This document shows positions 21,099 to 33,900 of a stretch of 64,000 bases of DNA, piece by piece. The stretch covers positions 14,789,908 through 14,853,907 of the forward strand of contig CM075192.1 in assembly GCA_037577475.1 (NCBI GenBank), in the 5' to 3' direction. The notes under the pieces are model-generated. The model did not search any database and was not told the DNA's origin. It saw only the letters and a program-made list of their open reading frames with translations. Made by a program: the position numbers and the translations under genes. The first letter of the stretch is position 1. Each line of letters opens with the position of its first letter. Source of the DNA: Chaunax sp. Z400 (taxonomy: Eukaryota; Chordata; Actinopteri; Lophiiformes; Chaunacidae).

Positions 21099-24000
21099 AT
21101 GGGTGGCCATGATGATGAAGATGTGTCATATATTGTGAATAAACAAAAACAAGATGAAGAGCTAAAGAACAAGCTGAACGATAGCAGCCACTGGTGCGAC
21201 CAGGAGTCCACTGGCAACAATGCCAAGTGGGTCAAAGAAGGCCAGAACCAGCTGCGGAAAGTAGCCGAGAACCAGCAGGACCAGGACCACAACTGCAATA
21301 TCAGCCAGAATGGGAACAAGGAAGGCTTCCCTCATCAGACCACCACTCAGGAAGAACCAAAGGGAAAAGAGGAGCAGACCAAGTCTCCCAAAATAGCAAT
21401 GACCCCTGGTCTCATTCAGGAGGAGTCCAATAACATCCTGAATGAGCCGCTGCTCATCGACACACTGGAGTCCACAGAAGAGAAGGATAAAGAGAGAGAA
21501 GAAGATGGCAAAGAGAAAGAAAAGAAGTCAGATGAGGATGAAGAGACATCGGGTGATACCAGAGGAGTAGTGGAAGAAAACAGTAATATGGAGGCTCAGA
21601 GGGAGGGCAGTGTTGTGGGGAGAAATGCCTGCCTTCTCTTCTCTAACATGAACGGGACACCAAATGATGAAGACACCTGCTGGCCTTCAGTGTCTCAGGA
21701 CAACACAGCCAACAGCTCTCCAAATGACAGCAGAGGTAAATAGGTGGACATAGTAAGGACATGCCTGTAGCAGCAGTTATAGGCATGCCTTTATAAATGA
21801 GCCAGAGCTTGCACAGACCACATGGATTCATAAAGAAAAGTGTATCAAAAGTACTGAAGTTATAGAAAACAGATGTACAATCAGACTTCAACCTAAGACT
21901 GTACAGACAGGTTATCCTGTCGGTTATCCTTGCTGTCTGACAAATACTCAGGACTTCTGTGTTTTCCCCAGTTGGTGAAATTGAAGAAATAAATCAAGGT
22001 TTTGAAAATATGCATGGATCATCGAAAGTGTTTGAGTTTACATATTTTATGCAAGAATAGAAATTGAACGTTGGCAATAGGCTACATGGCACTGTCTACA
22101 TGTGTCGGCCACAATTTTCTGCTATCAGCATTGAGAAGTTTTCACACATTCAGTCCTCTCTTCTTTATTGTTATGTGAGTTTCTGAAAAAGCCTGCTAGG
22201 TCTCATAAAAGCTATCAATAAGTAACGTTGTGGCTAACTGTGTCGTGTTGAATTATTAAGTTTGAGGGAATAATTTGTCCTGGCAAGTCCTTCAAAATTT
22301 GCATTTGATCTTGAAGAAGAATGTTTTACATTACTAAAAAAACTCTCTTTCCTTGCAGAGAAAAGCTACTGTCGTTGGGGGAAAAAAAATTCTGCTGCAG
22401 ATCTTGGCTTTTTGTTTATTTTGTACCTTATGTGGTGTCAAAGGGATGTTAACTGGTTGTTAAATTTTCTAATAACATTTACAAATTAAGACAGATTTCT
22501 GGCTATGGTGAATCATTATGTTAGCATTCCAGTTTATCTGATTGTCAGACATCATACCAAATTACATTGCTTTGTCCGTCCTTGTTCTGGTCTGTTTTTA
22601 TTTGGTCAGGGTGTTATTTTTTTAAATTTTTCAAATTGACATTGAACATTTTCCCGCTACCATTTCCCTTCTGCCTTTCAGAGTCATTTTGGGATTCCAG
22701 TGCTTTTGAGACAGACACAGACCTGCCTTCAGGATGGATGAGGGTGCGAGATACGTCTGGCACATACTACTGGCACATCCCCACAGGCACCACCCAGTGG
22801 GAGCCGCCTTCACCCCTGGGTAAAGTCGGCGACTCCATGATGTCCTCGACTATGTCCCTGGAAACTACACCCTGTGAGGAGCCTGAGGTGAGATCTCTCT
22901 TTTTGTTTTGAAAGAAGCAATAGCACCTCTACAGATGCTAATACCTCGTGTTAAATTTTGTCAGGAATCCTGGGCTCAGATTTCCAGCACAGATGAGGGA
23001 GCTGGTGATGGGGAACTGTGGAGGGTAAGTCTAGGCAAGAATGTAACTTAGTGTAATCAAAAATTTGAATTTGCACCTATTTTAACATTTTGGTGACAAC
23101 ACTCCGCTGTAAATATTTCACTGAATGGATATGACTTTATGGGCCCTCTTTTTCAAGGCTACAAACTTTACTCGAACAAGTAATTATCAAGTTAGCATCT
23201 TCTAGCTGGAATAAGTTGTATTTTCCGTTTTTAACCGTTTCCTCTTATCTGTATCTTCAGGAGGAGGGAGAGGCTGCATCTGATCAAAGTCTGAAGGAGT
23301 TTGAAGGGGCAACTCTACGCTATGCATCTATCAACCTGAAGTACGTGCGCTCACAACTCGTGGATAATTTAGGAGTTTGTATTTAGCAAATTGTCACTTA
23401 TTCTTATTTTCTTAATGTTGCTTTCTCGCTATCATTGCAGTTACAATTGCTCCCAGTCTGAGGAGGAAGAGATGCTTGCTCCCCTCTGCACAGATTTAGA
23501 AACTAAGGTAAATCAATATATTTCATCTTGGATTTCTCCGGAATGTTTAAATGAAATTGAGGAAAATGTGGCATCAGAACTGATTGAATGGGCTATTTAA
23601 ATTATTACAGTATCACTTAACTCATAATGCTTTCCAGTTAGCAAACACTGTCAAAGTTATTCTGTCATGTTACTTTTTGCAATATATAAATATGTTTATT
23701 TCAGTTGAAGGTTTCATACTTTTTGGCCTGGTTAATCAGAAAAACCAAAGATGACTTTTTTGTTTTCTTTTTGTATTCTTTGTTTGTAGCCAAGCAAGCA
23801 TTTCTTTCGGTTATGGAGTAACCATCACAACTAAATGAGCATAAAAGGAGGGAAATGAGCAGTGTTGGGAACTATTAACATTTTAACCAGTAACTGTTTG
23901 TTACTGGTTAGTTTTTTCTGTACTTACTCTGTAACACCATTAAACAGTATACTTTTCAGCATTTAGATATATATTTGACCTGCTCCTCAGGTTAGATATG

Positions 24001-27000
24001 TTGGCCAGCTTTTGCATTTTGCATTTCAAACATTGCAGCAGGTGTTTTTGTCAAGTTTTGAAAAGCATTATCACATTTTTGACCATTACCTGCTCGCCGT
24101 TGTCCTGACTCACTGACTTCAACGAGGTGCTGGGGTTGCTATCTCTCTGTTAATCTCCATGCTCAAAAGATGTGCTCTTGGGTACAGAACAGACCTCCCA
24201 ACATGCCTCTATTCGCACCCTTTCATGTCATTGTTCCTCACCTGCCCTCTGCAGACAGCATGTGTGCTGATGCGTTGCATGTTTCTCCTGTCAGTGTTTT
24301 GCAGTGCGTTCCCTGGGCTGGGTAGAAATGTCTGAGGAAGAAATGGCACCTGGCAAGAGCAGTGTTGCTGTCAACAACTGCATCAGGCAGCTGTCTTATC
24401 ACAAACACAACCTTCATGACACTGCTGGTATCTGGGGAGAGGTGAGGGTCTTTTACCTGCACTTCTTTCATTGTCACCTTTAATATTAATGCATTTCAAA
24501 GGCTGTTTACTTGTTTTCACACTCAAATCTCTTGGAGTGTTGCTTTTAAAAACATTTTTTGGGTTGGAAGTAATTGATCTCATTCTTAAGTGATTGATTG
24601 GTAAAAGTGATATTAGATATTTAGGAAGTTTTAAGCTGTTGAGAAGAATTTGATGGCTACAGTAATATTTTAAATTAAGTGAAATACCACAAATTGTTTG
24701 TTAAATTGTTTACTAATACATTGCATAGATAACATGATAGCAATTCACAAATGGCTATTAAAGGTGTGGTGTTTTTAAACTAAGAGTGAACGTGTTGTGC
24801 CAGGGTAAGGACATGCTGATGGTCCTGGAGAATGACACGATGAACTTGATCGACCCACTGGGCCAGACTCTACTTCATGCACAGCCTATTGGCAGCATTC
24901 GTGTTTGGGGAGTTGGAAGAGACAATGGCAGGTTGGTATCCACAGTATGTGGTGAAAACAAAGATGACAGAACTACTTAAATCTGCTTTTTTTTCATAAT
25001 TGTTTTGTTATATTTATTTCCGATTTAAAAACTTATGAGTTCACTTAAATTAGGGGGGGAAAAAACCTGAAAATGACTGAACTGAATATTTTTCTTAAAA
25101 TAATTGATACAGGTGCATCATGGGAAATTTACACCGTTGTGAAATTCAATTGTAGTTTGAGTCAGTGTTAAATGTGTCAGGTCAGACAGCCTTTTCTTGC
25201 TCATGTACAGTACACTCCTCTGTAGTCACGACTGAGGTTTGACATTCCTTAAGAAATCTTGTCATGACAAGCAGAATTGCACCAGCTCTCTTTTTATTGT
25301 GCGCTGCTGCCCTCTGCTGGAGAGTCAGGAACATTGCAGACAAAGATAACCTAGGCTGTTTCTGTGCGTTCTCTGTCTCAGTGTATTCTAACAGTCATGT
25401 TTTTTCTTTCATGCTGCATTTTCCATCATGAACAGGGAAAGGTATACACTAATGTTTATTTTCTTAAAATAAAATTATTGTTTTGTGCTGCTGTTACTTG
25501 CCATAGTTGGTATGCTTTACGTGCTCTCATTACGTTTTATTTATTTTATATTGTTCAAACTTGCTCCCGCATTTATGCTGTATGAATGCGAACGTTTCCA
25601 TCTGATTTCACCTGCAGGGATTTTGCTTATGTGGCCCGAGACAACCTGACCCAAGTTCTTAAGTGTCACGTTTTCCGCTGTGACTCACCTGCCAAGAACA
25701 TAGCCACCAGTTTACATGAGATGTGTTCAAAGGTCAGCCACGATTGGATTTGATTCTGTTTCACTATTCTTTCAATTCAATTTCTTGGTTCGTAGTCAAC
25801 TCAGGGTTTCTTACTTCAAAGTTTAACAAGTTTAACTTCTCCTCCTTTGACTTAAGATAATGATGGAGAGAAAGGCAACTAAACGAGGGATGTGCAGACC
25901 CAACTCTGACCTGAATAACCCCATGGGCATCCCTGTTGAAGGTAAAGTATTTTGGGGGCTTTACACACTTTAAATACCTTCATAGTGTAAAGTGTGGAAA
26001 CAGCTTTGTTTTTTCCTTACAGAGTTTCCTGTCCCCAAAAATGAAAACTTTCAGCACTTCCATGTTTACTACCTTGGTTGTGTGGCTGTGGTGAAGCCAG
26101 TTGGTAAGTAAACACCTTGAAATCTGTAATGGTTGATGTAAATAATTGAGCTTATTGTGCCATTAAATGAAACCATATTGTTTGTGTCCTGACCGTGATC
26201 ATTTTCCATGATAAGGTTGATGTATCATGTGCCTGTATGTGCATTTTCTCTTCTCAGGTATGGATATAATCAACGAAGCACTAAAGGCAGCAGTGAGCAG
26301 CAAAGATAAAAATGAATGGATTCCTGTCTCCGTGAATGTCGCCCCTGCCACCCTAACAATACTTTCTAAACAGGTACCAGACATCAAATTGACTCGGGGA
26401 GGGAGATGTGGGGATTTTTCTACCCATCAAATTCCAAAAATCTTGTAATCTTTGAAGTTCATAATTATTCTATAAATGCTACTTAAACTACATTTATTAG
26501 GTTTGTTTCTTTTTTTTAAGGTCTGGTTATATAAAATACATGTTGAAAATGTTAAAAACAACAACTTCTGAAGTATTCAAATGACAGTATGTAAATGATT
26601 TTACTGTGATTTTCATGTCCAATCCCAGAATGAGGAGGTGCTCTCAGAGTGCAGGGTGCGCTTCCTGTCTTTCATGGGTGTGGGAAAAGACGCCCACACC
26701 TTTGCGTTCATCATGGCGGAGGGTCCCCAAGAGTTCACCTGCCGCATGTTTTGGTGCGAACCCAACGCTGCCAGTCTGAGTGAGGCCGTACAGGCTGCCT
26801 GCATGGTGAGTCATAAACACACCCCAGATGAAAACTGTCGGACAGACGCAGGGATAAGACGGAGATGTAATTAATGAAGACATTATCGACACTGAGAAAT
26901 GTGATATTTGTGTTTGAGTTCCATCAGATTGAAGGTTTTATTTCTATGCACAAGCCAGAGTTAAGCTTTAATTAAGTGTGTGTAACAAACCATCTATGTT

Positions 27001-27179
27001 TCGTGTGTTTTCATTTCATGCAGCTTCGCTACCAGAAATGTTTGGATGCACGTCCGCCCAGTCTAGCCTCCTGCCTGCCCACTCCTCCTGCTGACTCTGT
27101 GGCTCGGCGAGTAAAGAAGGGGGTGCAGAGTCTGCTGGGCAGCTTTAAGAGCTACAGGTCAGGCCCTCAGTCCCCTTGA
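21099..27179 (+). CDS. apbb1: APP-binding family B member 1 (FE65 adaptor), 684 aa, 13 coding exons
   Basis: Coding exons are 21099-21735, 22682-22887, 22965-23024, 23261-23340, 23441-23507, 24295-24441, 24804-24931, 25618-25732, 25857-25941, 26023-26103, 26258-26373, 26629-26805 and 27024-27179 (TGA at 27177). All are GT-AG with consistent phases. FE65 is a neuronal adaptor. Its second PTB domain binds the YENPTY motif of APP, its first PTB contacts partners such as the LRP1 tail and transcription factors, and its WW domain binds proline-rich ligands. Seen here: residues 50-75 contain NAKWVKEGQNQLRK, as in APBB1. An acidic Lys/Glu-rich stretch covers about 125-165. The WW domain is at 227-256, with Trp231, the YYW core and Trp252 (TTQWEPP). 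PTB1 runs about 350-490 (CFAVRSLGWVEM, AVNNCIRQLSYHK, IRVWGVGRDNGRDFAYVARD). PTB2 runs about 510-650 (VRFLSFMGVGKDAHTFAFIM, FWCEPNAASLSEAVQAACM). The tail is VARRVKKGVQSLLGSFK. The linker before PTB1 (SLKEFEGATLRYAS) and IWGEGKDM recall APBB2 more than human APBB1, but the WW/N-terminal motifs and the neighbouring ilk favour apbb1. The in-frame GTG upstream was not taken as a start. Confidence 0.93.
23884..23910. repeat. Perfect short inverted repeat in apbb1 intron
   Basis: TAACCAGTAAC at 23884-23894 is followed by a five-base TGTTT loop and the exact reverse complement GTTACTGGTTA at 23900-23910. It lies in the 787-base intron between the exon ending 23507 and the one starting 24295. The surrounding sequence (GCAGTGTTGGGAACT at about 23860) resembles the start of a fish non-autonomous repeat, so it may be a MITE relic. 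Confidence 0.8.
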
Positions 27180-28745
27180 GTTGGAGAGAAGATGATCCAC
27201 ATACTGTACTATCCAACGCACAGTCCATCATAATCACTTCTCAATCTCCTCCTCCTCTCCTCCTTAATCATGGTTTCACTTGTCTGCTCACTAGTCCAGT
27301 GTGTGGAGTACCTTGTTGGGAAAATGTGTGTCTGAAAAGATAACATTTATTTCCTTTTGGCTTTTACTTTATACAACAACTTTAAACTCATCTCCAAACA
27401 GATGAACCCCCCCCCCCCCGGCATCTCTGTTTTCCTTTCTGGGACTCTCTCTGTGAGTCTTAACTATTTTTGTGTTTTAACAGAAACAATGATATGAATG
27501 TCGCATAAGGATGTAATATATTTGACATCCAGACACTAGACTTTGCTTGGGGAAAAAAAAAGTTTGCTCTAATATCTCACAGAAATGGACTCATTCCTTT
27601 TTTCCTCCTCGGTGCAGTCATCATCTCTAATGTTTGTGTTTCTCTGTTTGTAATGTAGGCACTGCAACACAGTCACTGTCAGATTGTGTCAAGTATCCTA
27701 ATATTGATTTTCTAAAACATCATTACACCTCTGTCCCACTCTCTCTCTCTCTCTCTCCCCCTCTCAACCTTAGGTTGTAATACAAGCGCTGTAGGTGTCT
27801 CAGCAGTGTGCCACGTACTTGTATACCCCTTGGCCTCCCCAACAATGTACTGTCGTCTTCCAAAGAAATGAATGATCATCTGTCACATAGTGAGCAACCA
27901 CTGATTTGAGTGTAGTGTGTCACTCATACATTCTGCATGAACATTTGCAAGTTCAGTGCTAGTGTGCAATAATCGGATGTTCTTGTATGGTATGGTAATA
28001 AGATACCATGTGACTATTTGTTCACTTTGATGCGAGAATCTGGCTAAGAGCTAACGAGAGGCGTATGGAGCAACAGAGCCACGTTGAAAATCATTATCTA
28101 GAGATAGAAGTAATAGTAATAATACAAACTCTGGGTTTTCACACAGCCTTTTACCACAACCTACTACTGAATAGTACTGTAGAAACTCCACAAGTTGCAT
28201 GTTTTGATGGCTTCGAGTTCTTTCTGCTTGCAGGAGTTTAAGACCCATCAATGTATCCTGTAAATTCTCTGTGTTTCTATGTGGTAAGAGGAGGCAGGAG
28301 TTGTGTTGTCTCGTGTTTCATAGGCATGTCACTCTAGTTGGTGTCAGTGTTTATCATTAGCTAGCAGTAGAGCGTTAGACTTCTCGTCAGTTCCCTCAGA
28401 CTGAAGCAGGTCAAAGTTTGTATCTACAGTTTGTGTATATGAGAAAACGAGAAATTATTTCTCCAGTGGTTTACATTTTTATTTCTTCCTTGACCACATA
28501 TGGTCGTGTGTGGACCCCAGCCACTTCAGTTTGTGTGTTTTTATCGTTCCCATACACTAAAATGTACACATTTTAAGATGGTTTCTCATTATTCGCTCCT
28601 TATGTTTCCTTTTTTTTTTAAAGTAAAGAATAGACTAATTATCCAGGTTGTACTTTATCTTTGTGCGTCTGTCAGTTATCAATACTGTATGTAGCTCATT
28701 AGTAATAGTCATCTCCAATATTAAAGAAGCGGTTTGTAAGATTGT
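27180..28745 (+). other. apbb1: apbb1 3' UTR (extent inferred)
   Basis: This is non-coding sequence after the stop codon. It holds a run of 13 C at 27407-27419 and a (CT)n tract at about 27739-27756. The nearest plausible poly(A) signal is ATTAAA at 28720-28725. A canonical AATAAA occurs only at 29673-29678, so a longer 3' UTR is possible. The end is not determinable from sequence. Confidence 0.4.
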
Positions 28746-31420
28746 TTTTTCTTTTCTTTTTTTAAAAAAGTTTTGCGGGGCATTTGTTTGGCCATGTTGT
28801 CTGAGACACTGGTAGCTACTTACTAGATATCCTCAAGCTGACTCCATTACATTAAGATAAAAAAAGAAAAAAAAAGTCTACAAGACAAAACCACATACAG
28901 ATGTGTCAAATCAAAGAAAATGTATCACAACAAAATATTGTGGAAAGGAATTTATAGACATACATTACAAATACACTAACTTTGTGTTGAAACATCTATG
29001 AAGCTGTGGTTGACTTTATGATGGTGATATTAAAAAGTGAGACTAGTGTTAAATGGTGCATAATAATACATCTCTGGTTTAGATTGAATTTAACTACTAT
29101 TAGCATTGAAGTGTTCACTACTGTTGTTTTTACTTTCTAGATGTTTTACTGAAACGCTTTCTCTATTGCAAAAAGCCTGAAAATCATTTGTCCCCCAAAA
29201 GAGTTTGGTCCTTATACACAGTCACAGAATATCTAATCCCTGTTTGAATCATGGACTGGAAATGATAACTAAGTATAAAGAAGTGTGACACTGTTCTTTG
29301 TGACTGATTTCCAACTATAAAGCTGTCGGTCTGTTCTGTTGTCTGACCTCTTTGAACGACCAGGTCAGAGTTAAAGCAGTGGGCTTTCTCCAAATGTCAT
29401 TCACGGATTTCAATAGTAACATTTTAGAAGTTAACAAAACACTAAAACTCTTGAAAATGTGTTGTTGTTGTTTTTTTTTTATGTGTATGATATAACAGTA
29501 AAGACTCTTATTACTGTGTCAGCAGGAGCTATTGTTTTTATTCTCCTTCAAAGTTTTCTCTGTCCAGTCAGTGCAAATACTAAAGTCAGATGAGTTCAAC
29601 ACTACCAGATTAATTTATTTCTTTTCATGTAAATTAGGTGTATAAACTGTATGTATATAAAAGTCACTGCACAATAAATGTGGACATATCCTAACTGTTT
29701 TATCATGTGGTCTTTTAAACATGAAGCTAAGTTGGTCTGAAGAGATCGTCTTCCAAAGGCGTCCAATTCCTGGTCCAATAGCCTGAAAGTGTCTGCTTTG
29801 ATTACTGGTTCTGGAGGCGTAGTCATGGACATTTTTTTCATTTTCTAATGATGGTTTTATCTGGGATTCCCAGCTTTTTCCATTAAAATGTAAAAGAAGC
29901 CACTCACCACCTGTCTGGGCCTTTTGCGTATGCATTAAACCTGCTGAAACTAGTTTTACTGAACCATATGTATTGACGGTCCAGCCGCACGGTGCATGAA
30001 CAAAAACTGCAAAACACCCCCACGGCTCACCTGCTCCTTTCATACCAGCACTGCTGCCCCCACCTGGTGTGTTCAAAAGGATGGGTAGGGCTGCTTATTG
30101 TTTCCCTAAGAGATGGCTTTAGTAGATGAAAGGTGCACCTCAAGTGGAATCCACAGCAGCTGCAGACTAGAAATAATTGGCTTCACCTACTCCACACAAA
30201 TATCAGGACTGCCCTGCTGGCAGGATCCTTCAGCAGTGGGACAGATCAAGGCTCTGGCTATAATCGCTTCCTTTTGAAGAGAAGACTAGGACCTCTGTGT
30301 TACGTGACTTATTCACTTCTGTTTGTATAAATTAAACATATCAAAGTCTACTGCTGCCGCCCTGTTGCATCATGTGTGGAAACCATGTCAGTCGTGTATT
30401 TTAAAACAAAAACCACTGCTTTCTCTAGTCTACTGCAAAGGTATTGTTTTTACAGGTTTACACCACAGGAATGGACTTAACATTATAGCTCATATTTATA
30501 GTCTGTTGCCTTTAGCTAACAGTCTAATACAACAGCCTTCAATATTTTTTAAAATTTTAAATTTTTTAAAAAATTTTCTGGTAAAATTTTAATATATTTT
30601 TTCAATAAAAAAACAGCCACCAAAATCAGTTGGATCTTCCATGATTTAGAAAAATAGTCCTTCAGCTACAAAGGATCTCGACTGTGAGTCACCATCATAG
30701 TGCAACACAATGTATTTTTGTGTTCACATATAATTATTGATAATTTTTTATCTAATCTGTGCTCCAACTATTTGTTAATGGCATTGAAACAGTTCCAGGG
30801 ATACCTGGAGCCTCAAAACACAAAAAAATATGGATTTTTTGGAAGACATTGTGCCGTCACAGTACTCTGACAAACTGACCAATCATTTCTCACCAGTTTA
30901 AAACAATTTAACACAGTGATTTCTTGTATCCTACCTGAGAGAAATAACACCATAAGGTATAGCATGCAGAATGCACTCTTATGCATTATGGGATGAGGGC
31001 ACAGTTTGGCACCATCTGTTTCTAATCATTAATGTACTCTACTATAGGTTCTGTTGCTACTGTTTCAAAGTGATGCTCATTGAACTTTGTCATCTGTAGT
31101 GTTTTATCCTGAGGGGTTTTTGTCCACCTCATTTGTATTGACAAGAGACGACAAACGCCTCAACCAAAACTGAAGAATAATCTACATGAAGGAATTTATT
31201 GCTGGTCTGTTGTATTAGACTACGTTATAGATCTATGTTCTTTTTATTCCTCATACAAAAAAACATATAATGGTCATGTTTAGTCTTGGATTATGAGTCT
31301 TTACACCCACCCATGCCCCTGAACTCCTCTGTCGCCTCTGTATTCTGATGCTTGTTGTTATGCTGTATGTGTTGTGTATTGTGTGTTTCTCTGAAGCCAG
31401 ATTTATTCACTCCATTTTTG
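28746..31420. other. Intergenic or distal apbb1 3' UTR, AT-rich
   Basis: No domain-bearing ORF is present. The longest open frame is on the minus strand at 29615-30076; it has no recognisable family, and its DNA includes a CTGCTGCCCCCACCTGGTG block of the kind scattered through fish genomes. A strongly A/T palindromic patch lies at 30540-30612. AATAAA at 29673-29678 may be a distal apbb1 poly(A) signal. Confidence 0.4.
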
Positions 31421-33900
31421 CCGGGTGTCAATCACAATTTTCATAGGTCGGCCCATGGAGAAACTAATCACAATTCTAATTATTCCTATAGGCTAATTGA
31501 GGATATGACATTTGTATAATGGAGATTTATTTTGAGTAATGAATGTGTAGTCTTGTGGAACGTTGCTCATCCTCTCGGTGCGGAGGGGAGGACTTGCATC
31601 TCCACTGCTGGGCTCTTCAATCTAATCACCAGTGTCAGGATGGGTAAAAAGAGCTCCGTCTTCAGCCTGGTAGCCAAGGTCTGAGGGAGATGATGGAAGT
31701 CCCCGTAGGGCCTTTTCTGACTGATTCATATTGCAAGAAAACTCTCTGAACAAGGTTTCCCATATCCTCTGCAGCCTGTCTTTCGACAGCGCTCACCCAC
31801 TATGATTTCTGCTGCTTTTTAAAAAAAATTTCATCCCTTCTGGGTTCTGCAGAGATCTGTTTCGGTAATTGGGGACAACACCTCCAAGCGCTGGAGCTTT
31901 GGTCAGGCGCGCAGCAAATCAAGTACAGCCACTGGGAATATGTGAGGAGAGGACAATACTTCCTCTACTGCCACTGTAACAAGTGTAAGAAGAAAACAAT
32001 GTCTGTTCCCTCAATCCTATTAAATCCATAATAACATGAGATACATGAAGAAAAAACACGCAATGACCGGTGATAGGGAATAAATGACGGGTGTTGGTGT
32101 GGTCTCCACCAACACCCTGAGGCATTCATTTGGGGATTAAGCAGTCTAATCTCAAAATGTTGATGAATTCATTCCCTCCCAGAGAAATAACAGAGTGATT
32201 GCTTTGCCGGTGGGAGCAGCAGACTGGTGTCTGTGTAATCGTGTCTCCAGCGGTTCGCCAGCGATTCCAGCGGCTCAGTGGCGGTTAAGTAGAAGCTCAC
32301 ACCGATATGATGGGAGGCGCTGTCTTTACCGACTCTGCTGCGCTGCAGCATTCAGAATGTGATGATGACAACAGACCATAGACTAAACCATGCAGTACAT
32401 ACGTCCCAACACACTCACACCATACTCTTGTATTTTTTTTAAAATTTTTTAAATTAAAATTTCAAAAAAAAATTCTATTTAAAAAAAAAGTTTCCAACCC
32501 CTAATATAATATTAAAGTAGTGTATTGTATACCAATATCATCATATCTTAACAACTATATGTGATATGTAAAATTAGAATCTCCAAAGGACTACAATGGA
32601 CTACAATGTTCCAGTATTGGCCTCTAAAATGTAGTTGAGTATCAAAAACAGAAACTACTAAACTACGAGTGTCTCATTGCTGTTAATGCTCTTAGTTACA
32701 GTCCACCAGTAGCGATTTTCCATGAAATGTGTTATCAGCGTCTGTTCTCCCCCTCTAGTGCATGCAGCACTTCAACAGTAGTTACAAATCACTTTACAAA
32801 AGGTATAAAAGATAAAGCAAATAATCTACAGCGATCTGCGATATTACATATTTTTTGCAGTTGAATTCTTGAGAGACAAAAAGAGAGAGATGTACACTGT
32901 GGGGGGAAATGTGTCTGTTTGATGAATCTGTTATTGATCTTCCCACCAGTTACCTTAATCTTTTCAGGGTTTGTCATAAACCTGTTTCTAACAAATGCAT
33001 GATGGCAGTATCGCCAAGATCTCAATACGACTCACTGACAAGTCCTCTTGTTCCAAGACAAATATACTTCTCTGGTGCACCTTGCCCGCCTCTCCCCTAT
33101 CAGTCACTTCTATTTAAATTTGTCAAATTCCATAATAGAGTAATTGCTGTGAAGAATATAGCGACTGTCAAACTGGAAATGGACGGTCGTTGTATTTGCT
33201 GCTCTGCCATGCCACTGACATTTTTAATCTTTGCACTCATGATGACAGACAACCAAATCATATTCATATTGTGTGATGTGTGTAATAGTCAATAATTGGA
33301 GTTCGTGGAAAATGACATGTCTCATTATAAATGATGATAAAAGAGTCCAATGGTGTTATAGAGTTTGTTGGACACAACATTAGGAATGATTCCTCATTTC
33401 CAGATTAACACATCGTAAACCTTTTCATGAGGAATCTTCTAAGCTTTAAAGGAGTAGTTTGACATTTTATGAGAGATATATAGTGTGGAAGATTGATCTC
33501 ATTGTCATATTTGTACACTAAGTGTGCAGCAATATGTTGCATGTTTTGTTAATCTGTACAAAAACACCTGGCCAAGAAATAATACATCACATTAATCCCA
33601 TGAGAAATGTGGATTTAACAGCATATCACTTGTTAATTATTGAACTTAAAGCCAGATTTCTGATGCACTGTAGGTATGATGTAACACCTTAACATAGAAG
33701 TATACATGGTCGATTTTATCACCCTGGGACTTATTTCCTGTCTTGAAAATAAGCTTACAGTCTGCTACTGTTAGCTTTATATTAAATGGACAGATAGCAG
33801 GATGGCATCAATCATCTCATCTAACCCTTAACAATAAAGCAAATAAACTTGATAAGAACATAAAAGTATGTCAGACTTTCCCCAAAATGTCAATAAAAAT
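31421..33900. other. Gene desert segment
   Basis: No supported gene. One acceptor-like site (TTCTGCAG at about 31846-31853) is followed by a short open frame, discussed under findings. An A/T homopolymer-rich patch occupies 32431-32490. The rest is non-repetitive and AT-rich. Confidence 0.4.

Noticed and set aside
29615..30076. 153-codon minus-strand open frame downstream of apbb1
   Set aside because: No recognisable domain, low-complexity composition, unclear splice context, and overlap with a block of a kind scattered in fish genomes. It is the length expected by chance in 64 kb.
31640..31673. Short frame starting MGKKSSVFSLVAKV as an exon joined to 31854
   Set aside because: The would-be donor GTCTGA is poor and no family is recognised; left as chance.
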